Origin: an uncultured Desulfovibrio sp.
GTDB lineage: Bacteria; Desulfobacterota; Desulfovibrionia; Desulfovibrionales; Desulfovibrionaceae
Length of the DNA stretch: 64,000 nt
NCBI RefSeq assembly: GCF_944324505.1
Contig: NZ_CALUWO010000001.1
Span: 1-64,000, forward strand
Direction: 5' to 3'
Position numbers and translations under genes: made by a program. The notes below the pieces were generated by a model. It saw only the letters and a program-made list of their open reading frames with translations. It made no database searches and was not told where the DNA came from. Below are positions 1-8,710 of the stretch, piece after piece (position 1 is the stretch's first letter; each line of letters starts with the position of its first letter).

Positions 1-1
1 C

Positions 2-502
2 AATATCCTGCTCAAGGATCATATCAAGCTGTTTGACGACAACGTCATCGCTCCCTTCATCCGGGCCATGTACCGCTGGCTTATGCAGTGGTCGCCCAGG
101 GAGGACTGCAAGGGCGACTTTGAGGTGGTGGCCAGCGGATCGCAGTCGCTCATTGCCAAGGAAGTTCGCGCGCAGCAGGTACCCGGCATCATGCAGTGGC
201 TCAGTATTCCTGCCTTTTCCCCGCACATCAATGAGCGCGGTCTGCTTGAGGTGGCCTTTGAGCAGACCGATCTGCCTGTGGAGCGCATTCTTTACAGCAA
301 GGAAGAGGCCCAGCGGCATCAGCAGGAAATGCAGATGGCCAGTGCCCAGGCTAACGTGCAGGCCCTCACGCAGGAACTGCAGAAACAAGGCCTGCCGCCG
401 CAGGAGATACAGCGCCAGATGCTCATGCTGCTGGCCCAGCTGGAGAAACAGACGGGTCTGCCGGCCGAAGCGGGGGGCACGGCACAGGGGGTGACGCCAT
501 GA
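2..502 (+). CDS. Phage portal protein, C-terminal part
   Basis: The frame is open from the first bases, so the gene starts upstream; 166 residues are visible. The segment is rich in Gln and Glu and ends in a helical, Gln-rich tail, as portal proteins of podoviruses often do (the crown or barrel region). In such phages the portal is the dodecameric ring that nucleates head assembly and passes DNA. The call rests mainly on position: it directly precedes a scaffold-like gene and the major capsid gene. Its stop overlaps the next start in an ATGA arrangement. The N-terminal core that would prove the family is outside the window. Confidence 0.65.
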   Translation, partial: NILLKDHIKLFDDNVIAPFIRAMYRWLMQWSPREDCKGDFEVVASGSQSLIAKEVRAQQVPGIMQWLSIPAFSPHINERGLLEVAFEQTDLPVERILYSKEEAQRHQQEMQMASAQANVQALTQELQKQGLPPQEIQRQMLMLLAQLEKQTGLPAEAGGTAQGVTP

Positions 503-729
503 GAAATGATGCTGTGAACACCAGGGAAATCGCGCAAAAGGCGCTGCGTGACATTCGGCAGGCTGGTGCGGCCAGCGAGAATGCCGTGTGCGTCCTCATG
601 CAGGCCAAGCTGCGCGAAGCTCGGGAAGAGCTGGAGCTGGCCACGGACAGTGTTGCCATTTTTCGAGCGCAGGGACGCGCCCAGCTGGCGCGTGACATCC
701 TCGACGCTTTCAACCGTAACCCGCAATAG
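499..729 (+). CDS. Small phage protein between portal and scaffold, unknown function
   Basis: A 76-residue, mostly helical, charged protein whose start overlaps the portal stop (ATGA), which suggests translational coupling. It has no signal peptide, membrane segment or recognisable motif. The central part (about residues 20-65) is Ala, Glu and Arg rich and probably forms a helical hairpin. Its place between portal and scaffold suggests a head-assembly accessory role, but that is only context. I do not recognise the family. Confidence 0.6.
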   Translation: MRNDAVNTREIAQKALRDIRQAGAASENAVCVLMQAKLREAREELELATDSVAIFRAQGRAQLARDILDAFNRNPQ

Positions 730-743
730 CAAGGAGTTCCAGG

Positions 744-1637
744 ATGAGCCAGCAGCCCGTGGAACAGCAGGAAGTGCCGGCAGTTCCAGATGAGGAAAGA
801 CATTTTGCCGAAGGGCTTGATGCCGCCCTCACGGAAGGCGAGGAGCCGCAGGAAGAGGCTCTGCCACAGGAGGTAGAGGACGGTGCGGATCAGGAGCGCA
901 TTGTGCAGGATGATCCCCCCTACCCTGCCGGAGGAGCCGAAGGACAGGAAGAGCAGGAAGAACCTGCCGCTGTGACGGCGGAGCCTGCCCCGGAAGCGTC
1001 GCCTTCGCAGGAGGAGACGCCCTCTGGGGAGCCGGCGCAGCCTGCCGTCGTGGAGATATCCGAAGAGCTGACGGCCGAGTACGAGCGCTTGCAGAAGATG
1101 GATGCCGAAGCTGCCGCAATGGCACGGGAGGATTCTCCTGAAGGCGAGGCCATGCGTTACCGGCTGGAGCAGTACGGCGCCGAGATTGCTCATGATCATG
1201 CCCGCCTCGTGCGTATGCAGCGCCAGCAGGCTGATGAGCGCGAGGTCTTGCGTCAGGAGCGGGCCAGGCAGGCGGCACTGGAGCGGCAGCGAAACTTCTT
1301 GCGAGTCATGCAGCACGATCACCCGGATTTTCATGCTCTGCTGACAGGTAGCGATTCGGCGGCCCAGATGCGTTTTCGCAACGACATGTTGCAGTGGATT
1401 CAGGCCAAGCCCTACGGAGAGGCCGCCCCGCTCATGGATATCTTTACCAGAAGCCAGGACCCGCAGGAGGTCAGCAGCCTGCTGACGCGATTCAAGCGCG
1501 AGTGTGAGGCCCGCAGACCGGACCCCACGGGCGCGCTTGCAGTTCCGGGACGCGGCGGAACCGTAGCTCCGGCCGGCATCGGAGATAAGGACGACTTCGA
1601 CGCCGGACTGTCCCTCTCCCTTTCGTCCAAAGAGTGA
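744..1637 (+). CDS. Putative capsid scaffolding protein
   Basis: This 297-residue protein has a very acidic, Pro, Glu and Ala-rich N-terminal half (about residues 1-110) followed by a charged coiled-coil region (about 110-190) and a more compact C-terminus. It lies immediately before the major capsid gene. That composition and place are typical of phage scaffolding proteins, which fill the procapsid and then leave or are cleaved. A Shine-Dalgarno sequence (AAGGAG) precedes the start. No protease domain is visible. Scaffolds diverge too fast for a confident family call, so this rests on position and composition. Confidence 0.65.
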   Translation: MSQQPVEQQEVPAVPDEERHFAEGLDAALTEGEEPQEEALPQEVEDGADQERIVQDDPPYPAGGAEGQEEQEEPAAVTAEPAPEASPSQEETPSGEPAQPAVVEISEELTAEYERLQKMDAEAAAMAREDSPEGEAMRYRLEQYGAEIAHDHARLVRMQRQQADEREVLRQERARQAALERQRNFLRVMQHDHPDFHALLTGSDSAAQMRFRNDMLQWIQAKPYGEAAPLMDIFTRSQDPQEVSSLLTRFKRECEARRPDPTGALAVPGRGGTVAPAGIGDKDDFDAGLSLSLSSKE

Positions 1638-1646
1638 GGATAACCT

Positions 1647-2681
1647 ATGCCGCCCATCACCGGTACCGGGGATATTTCCTACCGCACCGCAGGTTACGTC
1701 TGTGGTGAGCTGCTCAAGCGTGCCCAGCCGCTTATTGTGCTGTCCCGCTTTGGGCAGCAGAAGCCCATCCCCAAGAATCATGGCAACGAGATCAAGTTCC
1801 GCGGCTATCTGCCCCTGGACAATATTCCAAAGGCCCTTGTGGAAGGCGTGACGCCTGCGGCTTCCAAGCCCGCGTTCCGCGATGTGGTATCGCGCCTGCA
1901 GCAGTATGGCGACTACATCGAAATCACCGATGTGCTGTCGGACACCATCGAGGACCCCATCTGGACAGAGTTTTCCGACATTCTGGGAGAACAGTCTGCC
2001 ATCATGCTGGAACGGGTGGTGACCAACAAGCTGCTGGCCGGCACCAATGTCTTCTTTTCTGGAAAGACGGGCGGCATTCAGGCCACGACACGCGATGGTG
2101 TCAACGAGCCGCTGACCCTGACCCTGCAGCGCCGCGTGACACGTGCCCTCAAGCGTCAGGAGGCCCGCACCATCACCAGTGTGGTGGCTGCCAGCGCCAA
2201 TTATTCCACCTTTGCCATTGCGCCGTCCTATGTGGCTGTCTGCCATACGGACGTGGAGTCGGACATTCGCAACATGCCCGGCTTTGTACCCGTGGAAAAG
2301 TACGGTTCGTACCGTCCCATGGAAGGAGAAGTGGGGTCTGTGGAGAACGTCCGCTATGTGACCACCAATCTCATGGAGCCGTGGCTGGATGCCGGGGCCG
2401 CCCCTGCCGGCGGCGTGGAAGTGGAAAGCAATGAAGGCGCCTGTGCCGACGTCTATCCCATTCTTTTTCTGGGCAAAAACGCCTTTGGCGTGACGCCCTT
2501 TGCCGCCCAGCGCGGCAGCGGGGCTTCGCCGGTGAACGTCATGGCGCTCAATCCCAATACGCCGCGCGGTGGTGATCCGCTTGGCCAGCGCGGCAGCCTT
2601 GGCTGGAAGGCCTATCGCACGGCCGAAATCCTGTACGACATGTGGATGGCCCGCGTGGAAGTGGCCGTTACCCGCCTGTAG
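1647..2681 (+). CDS. Major capsid protein, N4-gp56 family
   Basis: The 344-residue protein has the look of the N4-gp56 family of HK97-fold capsid proteins: an N-terminal stretch about replacing or escaping the scaffold, a conserved segment on resistance to denaturing around 'YGDYIEITD' (about residues 89-97), then 'LSDTIEDP' and a long E-loop and core region ending near residue 344. It would form the icosahedral shell. It follows the scaffold by nine bases and is preceded by a GAGGAT ribosome site. Length is in the usual range of about 300-400 residues. No frameshift or fusion is seen. Confidence 0.82.
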   Translation: MPPITGTGDISYRTAGYVCGELLKRAQPLIVLSRFGQQKPIPKNHGNEIKFRGYLPLDNIPKALVEGVTPAASKPAFRDVVSRLQQYGDYIEITDVLSDTIEDPIWTEFSDILGEQSAIMLERVVTNKLLAGTNVFFSGKTGGIQATTRDGVNEPLTLTLQRRVTRALKRQEARTITSVVAASANYSTFAIAPSYVAVCHTDVESDIRNMPGFVPVEKYGSYRPMEGEVGSVENVRYVTTNLMEPWLDAGAAPAGGVEVESNEGACADVYPILFLGKNAFGVTPFAAQRGSGASPVNVMALNPNTPRGGDPLGQRGSLGWKAYRTAEILYDMWMARVEVAVTRL

Positions 2682-2690
2682 GAGGCAACA

Positions 2691-3185
2691 ATGGCTGAAA
2701 ACAAGACTCAGGCCCAGGCCGTGGGCACTGGTGACGTGGAAACGCTGCGTGCCGATCTGGCTGCGGCCAGGGCTGAAGCCGAAGAGGCCCGTCAGGCTCT
2801 GCGCAAGGCTGATGCGGAACGGGAGGCCGCAGCGCGCGAACTGAAAACGCTGCGGGAAGAAGCCGCCATGCAGGCTGTCAGGGAAGAAAAGAGGGCCATG
2901 CACCAGCTCAGGCAGCAGGAAAAGGTGCTGCTGACCATCAACAGTCAGCCCAACGATTCCACACCGGTGATGGTCTCGGTGAACGGCTATGCCTACCGCA
3001 TTAAGCGGGACGAGCCTGTGCTTGTGCCCAGAGCCGTGGCCGAAATGCTCAAGCTGGCAGTCATGGATGTGCCGCAGGTGGTGCATCAGGACAACGGGCA
3101 GGAGAAAACCGTATTCCGTCACGTCAATCGCTTCTCGTTTTCTGTCGAGGTGCCGGCGGAACAGACTCAGGCGGAGGCCGTCTAG
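2691..3185 (+). CDS. Capsid-adjacent structural protein with N-terminal coiled coil
   Basis: A 164-residue protein. Residues about 15-80 form a heptad-like coiled coil rich in Ala, Glu and Arg; residues about 85-160 look like a small beta domain ('VMVSVNGYAYRIKRDEP'). It follows the major capsid gene closely, with a GGAGG site before the start. Such small proteins next to capsid genes are often head decoration or head-completion proteins, but I do not recognise the family, so the role is inferred from context only. Confidence 0.65.
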   Translation: MAENKTQAQAVGTGDVETLRADLAAARAEAEEARQALRKADAEREAAARELKTLREEAAMQAVREEKRAMHQLRQQEKVLLTINSQPNDSTPVMVSVNGYAYRIKRDEPVLVPRAVAEMLKLAVMDVPQVVHQDNGQEKTVFRHVNRFSFSVEVPAEQTQAEAV

Positions 3186-3187
3186 CC

Positions 3188-3889
3188 ATGCTGCTGGCGG
3201 CTGATGTCCTTCGCCTGGTGTCGGGTGCGTTGCAGGACCTTGAGCCGGGCATGGCCGCACGCTGGCCCTGGGAAGCCGAAGAAGGCCGCATAGGCCTGCT
3301 TGACTTTCTCAATGCCGCCTTGCGGGCAGTGGCCCTGCAGCGCCCCGACTGTTGTGCCGTGACGGAGGTCATCCGCCTGGAACCCGGCATGTTGCAGCAC
3401 ATCCCGTCCATCCGGAGGCACGGGGCACGCCACGATGCTACGGGCTTCTGCGGGCTGGTGCGCAATATGGGCATGGATGGGGAGCATCCAGGAGCGCCCA
3501 TCGTTTCCGTGCAGGCGGATGTGCTCATGGCCTGGGCCGACAGTCTGCCCCCTGCCTGCCGTGTGGAGAACTTCGCCTACGACAGGATCAGCAATAGCCA
3601 GGTGTACTACGTGTGCCCGCCTGTCCCGGACGATGCCGATGTCTATGTGGAAGCCACCTACTATGCCGCACCGGCAATCATCAAGACGCCGGAACAGCCT
3701 CTGGGAGTGGCTGACGACTATGCGCAGGCCCTTGTGCACCACATGCTGGCCTCGGTGCTGTCTGGCGACAATGAAAGCAGCAATGCCGCCAAGGCCAGTT
3801 ACCACATGCAGCTGTTCAGCGCACTGCTTGGCACCAAGACGCAGGTGGATGGCACGTGGCCCAAAACCGGCAGTATGGGAGGCGCCTGA
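3188..3889 (+). CDS. Podophage neck/adaptor-type protein
   Basis: A 233-residue protein starting 'MLLAADVLRLVSGALQDL' with a helical N-terminal part (residues 1-60) and a mixed alpha/beta remainder. The N-terminal pattern, in which a helical segment counts and samples DNA-length or neck positions, is shared with proteins that follow the capsid gene in many podophages (I think of the DUF6682 type, without certainty). Its likely job is head-tail adaptation. Its last base is the first base of the next start (TGATG overlap), so the two proteins are probably made in fixed ratio. Confidence 0.6.
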   Translation: MLLAADVLRLVSGALQDLEPGMAARWPWEAEEGRIGLLDFLNAALRAVALQRPDCCAVTEVIRLEPGMLQHIPSIRRHGARHDATGFCGLVRNMGMDGEHPGAPIVSVQADVLMAWADSLPPACRVENFAYDRISNSQVYYVCPPVPDDADVYVEATYYAAPAIIKTPEQPLGVADDYAQALVHHMLASVLSGDNESSNAAKASYHMQLFSALLGTKTQVDGTWPKTGSMGGA

Positions 3890-4425
3890 TGGAGCGTTGG
3901 GAATCTCTGGAGGTGCTGGTGCGGCAGGTCATGCCGCAGGTTCTGCCCTGCCCGCGCGGCATGGTGCTGGATGCGTTACGGACCATGGCAAAGCACTTTT
4001 GCGAGCAGGCTGCCGTGTGGCGTGAGCGCCTGGAAGAGGTGGGGCTGCACGGAGAAGCGGACATTCCGCTGAACCTGCCCCAGGGCTGCCAGCTGACCAT
4101 GGTTCTGGGGGTCTGGCTGGAGGGCAACAGGCTGGCACCGGAGGACTACCGCACCGAGGGGAACAGTGTGTGCCTGCGGACGCCTCTGCCAAGAGAATGC
4201 AGCGTCGTGGTGGATGCCGTGCTGTGCCCTTCACGTCTGGCGGACAAGCTGCCGGCACGGCTCATGGAAAACTGGGGGGATGTGCTGGCCTATGGCGCGC
4301 AGGCTCGTCTCAAGGCCATGTCTGGCCAGCATGTCACCTGGACGGATGCCGCTGGTGCCCAGGTAGCCCTTGAACAATACAACGAAGGTGTGGCGCGGGC
4401 GCGTATCCGGGCCATGTCCCGGTAG
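3889..4425 (+). CDS. Phage neck or head-completion protein, unknown family
   Basis: The start is placed at 3889, overlapping the previous stop, giving 178 residues; an earlier in-frame start at 3856 would lie inside the upstream gene. The protein begins with a helical region (about 1-50, with a Cys pair at PCPRG and HFCEQ) and continues as an alternating beta segment. It belongs to the same tightly packed head and neck gene block and probably takes part in the connector. I do not recognise the family. Confidence 0.6.
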   Translation: MERWESLEVLVRQVMPQVLPCPRGMVLDALRTMAKHFCEQAAVWRERLEEVGLHGEADIPLNLPQGCQLTMVLGVWLEGNRLAPEDYRTEGNSVCLRTPLPRECSVVVDAVLCPSRLADKLPARLMENWGDVLAYGAQARLKAMSGQHVTWTDAAGAQVALEQYNEGVARARIRAMSR

Positions 4426-4434
4426 GAGAACGTC

Positions 4435-6249
4435 ATGAGCAACCTGCCTCTCGTCAATGTCACGGCCAGGATCAACGACCAGCAGGGGCGCCCCTGTACG
4501 GGTGCCGTGGTCAGGATGCGGCTGTGCAGTCCCGACAAGTATCAGGGGCTGGTGGTTCCCCGCGAGGTCACGGGCGTAACGGACAAGGACGGGCACTGTG
4601 TGTTGCGCGTCTTTCCCAATGCTCTGGGTTACGAAGGCAGCGTCTATGACGTGCATATCGGTTTTCCCGCATCGGGAGGCGGCATTTGCGGGAGCGTGAC
4701 CGCCACGGCACCCATGCGGACAATTCGTACCAAGGTTTTTGTGCCCAATGAGGACTGCAACCTCATGGACATCATGGACCTTGCCCCGCGCGAACCGCTG
4801 CCGGCGGGATCCCTGCTGCCGGAGGAAGTGGCCGGCTATGCCGCCCAGGCTGCCAGCAGTGCGGATGCGGCACGGGATCAGGCCGAGGCCGCGGCTTCGA
4901 CACTGGCTCAGGTGACGGCCAGCGTACAGCAGGCCGAAGCAGCCAAGGATGCCGCACAGGCGGCGGAAGGCAATGCCAGCGCACAGGCGGACAAGGCACA
5001 GGTTCTTGTGGATGGTGTGGCTGACAGCATCCACCATTTTCAGACCTCGGTGACGCAACAGGCGGAAGAGGCCGCCGGCCGCCTGGTGGCCGATGCCACG
5101 CGCTGCATACGGGAACAGGAAGCTGTTTCGCGTGAGGCCATTGAACAGCGCAGCAGCGAAGTGCTGGATGCGCTGAGTCGCACAGCCAGTGAAGCTCAAT
5201 CTGCGGCTGTGGCCAGCATCGGCAATGCGGGACAGAACGCTGTTCACGATATTACGGATGCCAGGGACGGCGCCCTTGAAGAACTGCATGAAGTTTCTGC
5301 CGAGTATGAGGAGGACTTCATCAGTCTGGTGGAGCGGGCAGAAGGCGCGGCCAAGAAGTCTTCCTGCTCTGCGGCTGCTGCCGCCAATTCGGCTACCAGA
5401 GCCTGCCAGTGTGCGGAACGGGCCGAGACTGCCGCCCAGGGACTGGAACGCTACCGTGACGATGCTCTGGATGCCGCGCAGAGGGCAGAAACAGCTGCTG
5501 CCTGTGCCAACGCTGACGCCCTGCGGGCAGAGGCCGCAGCGGATTCCGCACAAAAGAATGCCGATCATGCCGCCGGTTCCGCCCTGGCTGCCCAGAAGGC
5601 CGCCCAGGCCGCTGATGCCAGCGCCGACGACGCCAATCTGGCAGCCCAACAGGCCATTGCCGCGCAACAGGCGGCAGCCAGTGACCTCCAGAGAGTGCAG
5701 CAAGAACGGGGAGACGTTGAAAAACTTGCCGCCGATGTGGATCAGGCCATCATGGACGCTGCTGTGGATCTGCTCACGCCGCAGGTGGTTACGGAGGCCG
5801 TGGAGCGCGCCACCGCCGAGGCAGAAGGTCATGCCGCAGCCGCAGCGCAAAGCGCCGTGCAGGCAAAGGACAGTGCCACAGAATCCACCAGGCAGGCCAA
5901 CTATGCCCATGTGCGTGCCGACAGGGCAGAAACAGCACGGCAAAACGCCGAAGCTGCCGTAATCAGGGCCGAAAGTCTGGCTGACAAGCTGGAGGATTCC
6001 TACACCGTTCAGATGGCTGTGGCCAGTATTGCCGGCCAGTTTTACACGCTCAGCGACCGGGTGACCAAGCTGGAGCTGCGGCATGTGACGGAAGACCCTG
6101 ACTGGGTTGCTCCTGATATGCCGTTGCCCCCGGAAGGAGTGGAAGTTTCGCCTGGCGTGACGGTGGCCCCCATTACTCTTGTTGAACCAGGAGCCACGCC
6201 GCCCTCTGCTGCGGCGTTCACCGCAAAAATCGAAGAATACACGCCGTAG
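4435..6249 (+). CDS. Fibre-like protein with beta-sandwich head and long Ala-rich coiled coil
   Basis: 604 residues. Residues 1-115 look like a beta-sandwich domain of the carboxypeptidase-regulatory or transthyretin type ('VNVTARINDQQGRPCTGAVV'); residues about 125-545 are an almost unbroken Ala, Gln, Asp and Glu-rich coiled coil; the last 60 are Pro and Val rich. This is the layout of a trimeric virion fibre or stalk. Its place after the neck genes fits attachment at the tail. The coiled coil makes it prone to spurious matches with unrelated Ala-rich proteins. Receptor specificity cannot be read from it. Confidence 0.7.
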   Translation: MSNLPLVNVTARINDQQGRPCTGAVVRMRLCSPDKYQGLVVPREVTGVTDKDGHCVLRVFPNALGYEGSVYDVHIGFPASGGGICGSVTATAPMRTIRTKVFVPNEDCNLMDIMDLAPREPLPAGSLLPEEVAGYAAQAASSADAARDQAEAAASTLAQVTASVQQAEAAKDAAQAAEGNASAQADKAQVLVDGVADSIHHFQTSVTQQAEEAAGRLVADATRCIREQEAVSREAIEQRSSEVLDALSRTASEAQSAAVASIGNAGQNAVHDITDARDGALEELHEVSAEYEEDFISLVERAEGAAKKSSCSAAAAANSATRACQCAERAETAAQGLERYRDDALDAAQRAETAAACANADALRAEAAADSAQKNADHAAGSALAAQKAAQAADASADDANLAAQQAIAAQQAAASDLQRVQQERGDVEKLAADVDQAIMDAAVDLLTPQVVTEAVERATAEAEGHAAAAAQSAVQAKDSATESTRQANYAHVRADRAETARQNAEAAVIRAESLADKLEDSYTVQMAVASIAGQFYTLSDRVTKLELRHVTEDPDWVAPDMPLPPEGVEVSPGVTVAPITLVEPGATPPSAAAFTAKIEEYTP

Positions 6250-6296
6250 TGGCGGTATCTATACGCAAACACGCATCCGAAAAAGGAGAGACAACC

Positions 6297-6953
6297 ATGG
6301 CTGAAACCACCAAGAAACTGTTCCGCTTCTTTGACAGCGAAGGCAATGCCGCGAACATCAGCAGCGAAGATGTGTTCGACAAGACCTCGGGCAAGACCCT
6401 TGCCGAGTACCTGGCCGCCGCGCCCACCACGGACAGTATCCAGGGGCTGATCGATACGGCCATCGAGGCTGTGAAGACCGGCGACATTGCCACCCTGCAG
6501 AGCAGCCTGTCCACCCTGTCCACCACGGTCAACAATTTCCTGTCCGGCGAACCCGACGACGGCACCATCGACCGCCTGTCCGAGCTGGTCAATGCCATCA
6601 ATGCCAACAAGGACAGCATCGATGCTCTGGTGGCCGATCATGTGAAGAAGAGCGAGATCGTCAACGATCTGACCACGGGCGGCTCGGACAAGGTGCTTTC
6701 TGCCGAGCAGGGCAAGGCTCTCAAGGCCCTCATCGATGCGCTGAATACGGCCTTTGATGAGTCCAACCACAGCCACGCCAACAAGGATGTGCTGGATGCC
6801 ATCAGCAAGGCCGGCAGCGGCAACCTGCTGTTCAACGGCAAGGAACTGACCGGTGAAACCGGCATTGCCTTTGGTGACAGCATCGAAAATGCCACCACCT
6901 ATACCGGCAGGCTGCGTGTGGTGGTGGAAGACTACACCGTGCCCGGCGTATAG
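6297..6953 (+). CDS. Phage fibre or virion surface protein
   Basis: The ATG at 6297 is chosen because an AAGGAGAG ribosome site sits just before it; a GTG at 6249 in the same frame lacks one. The 218-residue product carries helical repeats (about 45-120) and the segment 'GGSDKVLSAEQGKALK' (about 123-138), a recurring motif in phage fibre proteins, followed by a His-containing 'SNHSHAN' spot. It probably forms part of a receptor-binding or decorating fibre. It sits in a row of fibre genes. Enzymatic activity is not suggested. Confidence 0.65.
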   Translation: MAETTKKLFRFFDSEGNAANISSEDVFDKTSGKTLAEYLAAAPTTDSIQGLIDTAIEAVKTGDIATLQSSLSTLSTTVNNFLSGEPDDGTIDRLSELVNAINANKDSIDALVADHVKKSEIVNDLTTGGSDKVLSAEQGKALKALIDALNTAFDESNHSHANKDVLDAISKAGSGNLLFNGKELTGETGIAFGDSIENATTYTGRLRVVVEDYTVPGV

Positions 6954-7013
6954 CCCCGGTAAACAGCAGAGGGCAGGTGGAGTCACGGCTCCCCTGCCCT
7001 GTCAGGAGGCACC

Positions 7014-7343
7014 ATGCCGGAAAGCATGAAGATACTGGCGCAGTATACCTTCGTTACGCTGGAGAAGCCCCTTGTGGTGGGCGGAGTGACCATTCCGGCG
7101 GGGACAACGGTCATGCTGGCGCCCCAGACCACGGCCCACAGTGTGCGCGTCCCCGGCGAGCAGAGTCTGCTGGAAGCGTGGCCCAGACTGAGCAAGGAAG
7201 GGCACACGCATACAGAGATGCAGGCTTTGTTGAGCGAATACCAGACAGCCCTGATTACGGCCACGGACAGGCTGACAAGGCTGGAAACGTGGGCCTCGGA
7301 ACAAGGTTATGACGCGGCAATGGCCGTGCAGGAGCAAGTATGA
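7014..7343 (+). CDS. Small fibre-associated phage protein, unknown function
   Basis: 109 residues with a compact beta-rich N-terminus (about 8-50, including 'VGGVTIPAGTTVMLAPQ') and a helical C-terminal part beginning at 'GHTHTEMQALLS' (about 63). GHTH-like segments recur in fibre proteins of this phage type. A CAGGAGG ribosome site precedes the start and the stop overlaps the next start (ATGA), so it is coupled to the collar fibre. It is probably a virion or fibre component; the family is not recognised. Confidence 0.55.
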   Translation: MPESMKILAQYTFVTLEKPLVVGGVTIPAGTTVMLAPQTTAHSVRVPGEQSLLEAWPRLSKEGHTHTEMQALLSEYQTALITATDRLTRLETWASEQGYDAAMAVQEQV

Positions 7344-8701
7344 GCCAGACAACGGAAGAACAGGCCACCTCCCCTACCCCGGAAGAGGTCATTGGCAAGG
7401 TCAACGAAAGTATTTCTGCCCTGCAGGATGCTCAGCAGACCGTGGTGAAAGGGGCGCATCTGCTGGCCCAGCACGTGAATGATCCCAATGCCCACGGTGC
7501 GGCCATCCCGGAAGTGGTGGAACAGCATATTCCTGTTCCTGTCATGGAAGGAACCATGCTGCAATGGCAGAAGCCGGACGGGACGCCTTTTGGCAATGCT
7601 GTGGATCTGAAAGGGGAACCTGGCCGGGATGGCGTAGATGGACAGAACGGCACTGATGGTCAGGACGGGCAGATTGGCCCCCGCCCAGATCATCGCTGGG
7701 AAGGCACGAAACTGCTGATCCAGAACGTGGATGGCTCCTGGCCTGATGAAGGCGTGGACCTGAAAGGGGACAAGGGGGATACGGGGCAGATGGAAGGCCT
7801 TTCCGATGCGGTGGACAGTGACAGCAGCACTACGCCTGCCAGCAGCAAAGCCGTGAAAACTGCCTATGACAAGGCGGCTGCGGCCCAGAGCGCAGCGGAT
7901 GCTGCCGACAGCAAGGCACAGGCGGCCCAGAGCGCTGCCGAAGCGGCGGATAACAAGGCTCAAAACGCGCAGAGCACCGCCCAGAATGCCGATAGCAAGG
8001 CGCAGGCCGCCCAGACAGCCGCTGAGGCTGCCGACAGCAAGGCGCAGTCCGCCCAGAGCGCCGCCGAGGCTGCTCAGGCAGCCGCAGACAGCGCAGCAGC
8101 TATTGCTGATGACGCCAAGGCAGCCGCAGAATCCGCGGGCGAGCTGGCCACGGAAGACTCTCCAGGGCTGGTCAAGGCCAGCACCACGGCGCAGGCCGGC
8201 ACCGTACCCATGGCCGGGTCCGATGGCTCGCTGGATGAAAGCTGGGTGCCCAAACCGGAGAGTCTCCCTGTAGGTACTCTGATAGCATCTTTCTCTACCA
8301 GTATGGGTGGTTTCCTGCTTTGCCATGGTGGCACTCCGTCCAGAACGACCTATGCAGACCTTTTTGCCGTTATTGGGACAGCGTTCGGACCCGGAGACGG
8401 GTCGACCACTTTTAATCTGCCTGACTTCCGGGGTAAGACATTCTGGGGTGCTGATAATAATTTAATGAGCGTTATTGAAGCGGGGCTGCCGAATATTACT
8501 GGTCAAGTAACTGGTGACGGCGGTTATGGTACCGCTTCTAGTGGAGCCTTTTATCAGTCTAGCTCCACAACAGGTCCAAATGGCAGCCAGCGCGATGCGC
8601 GCGTTGTTTCTATGAATGCCTCTCGTTCATCTGCTATCTACGGCAATTCAGATACGGTTCAGCCACCGGCAATCAGCGTGAACGTTTTCATCAAATATTA
8701 G
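7340..8701 (+). CDS. Tail fibre with collagen-like, repeat and phage collar domains
   Basis: 453 residues. After a helical N-terminus (about 1-75) comes a short collagen-like Gly-x-y stretch (about 94-112), a second one near 140, then a run of 14-residue Ala-rich repeats (about 178-250), and a C-terminal phage tail collar domain (about 310-453) with the characteristic 'FLLCHGG' and 'FNLPDFRGKTFWG' segments. Collar domains are at the tips of fibres and often decide host binding. The C-terminal part is visibly AT-richer than the repeats, as expected for an exchangeable receptor-binding tip. It is followed by a putative fibre chaperone. Confidence 0.85.
   Translation: MSQTTEEQATSPTPEEVIGKVNESISALQDAQQTVVKGAHLLAQHVNDPNAHGAAIPEVVEQHIPVPVMEGTMLQWQKPDGTPFGNAVDLKGEPGRDGVDGQNGTDGQDGQIGPRPDHRWEGTKLLIQNVDGSWPDEGVDLKGDKGDTGQMEGLSDAVDSDSSTTPASSKAVKTAYDKAAAAQSAADAADSKAQAAQSAAEAADNKAQNAQSTAQNADSKAQAAQTAAEAADSKAQSAQSAAEAAQAAADSAAAIADDAKAAAESAGELATEDSPGLVKASTTAQAGTVPMAGSDGSLDESWVPKPESLPVGTLIASFSTSMGGFLLCHGGTPSRTTYADLFAVIGTAFGPGDGSTTFNLPDFRGKTFWGADNNLMSVIEAGLPNITGQVTGDGGYGTASSGAFYQSSSTTGPNGSQRDARVVSMNASRSSAIYGNSDTVQPPAISVNVFIKY
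7871..8080 (+). repeat. Five tandem 42-base units coding a 14-residue coiled-coil repeat
   Basis: Units begin at 7871, 7913, 7955, 7997 and 8039, each starting with a Lys-Ala codon pair and coding a 14-residue pattern like KAQAAQSAAEAADS. The copies differ by several substitutions, so they are old or under selection. They form the stalk of the collar-domain fibre. Confidence 0.85.
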
Positions 8702-8710
8702 GAACAAAAA

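Noticed and set aside
423..3260. A 945-codon open frame on the minus strand opposite portal, scaffold and capsid genes
   Set aside because: It is the antisense shadow of GC-rich genes: His, Leu and Gly rich with no domain, no ribosome site, and it covers well-supported genes.
4231..6084. A 617-codon minus-strand frame opposite the coiled-coil fibre gene
   Set aside because: Its Gly, Leu and Cys-rich product mirrors the Ala-rich repeats on the other strand; no domain or start signal.
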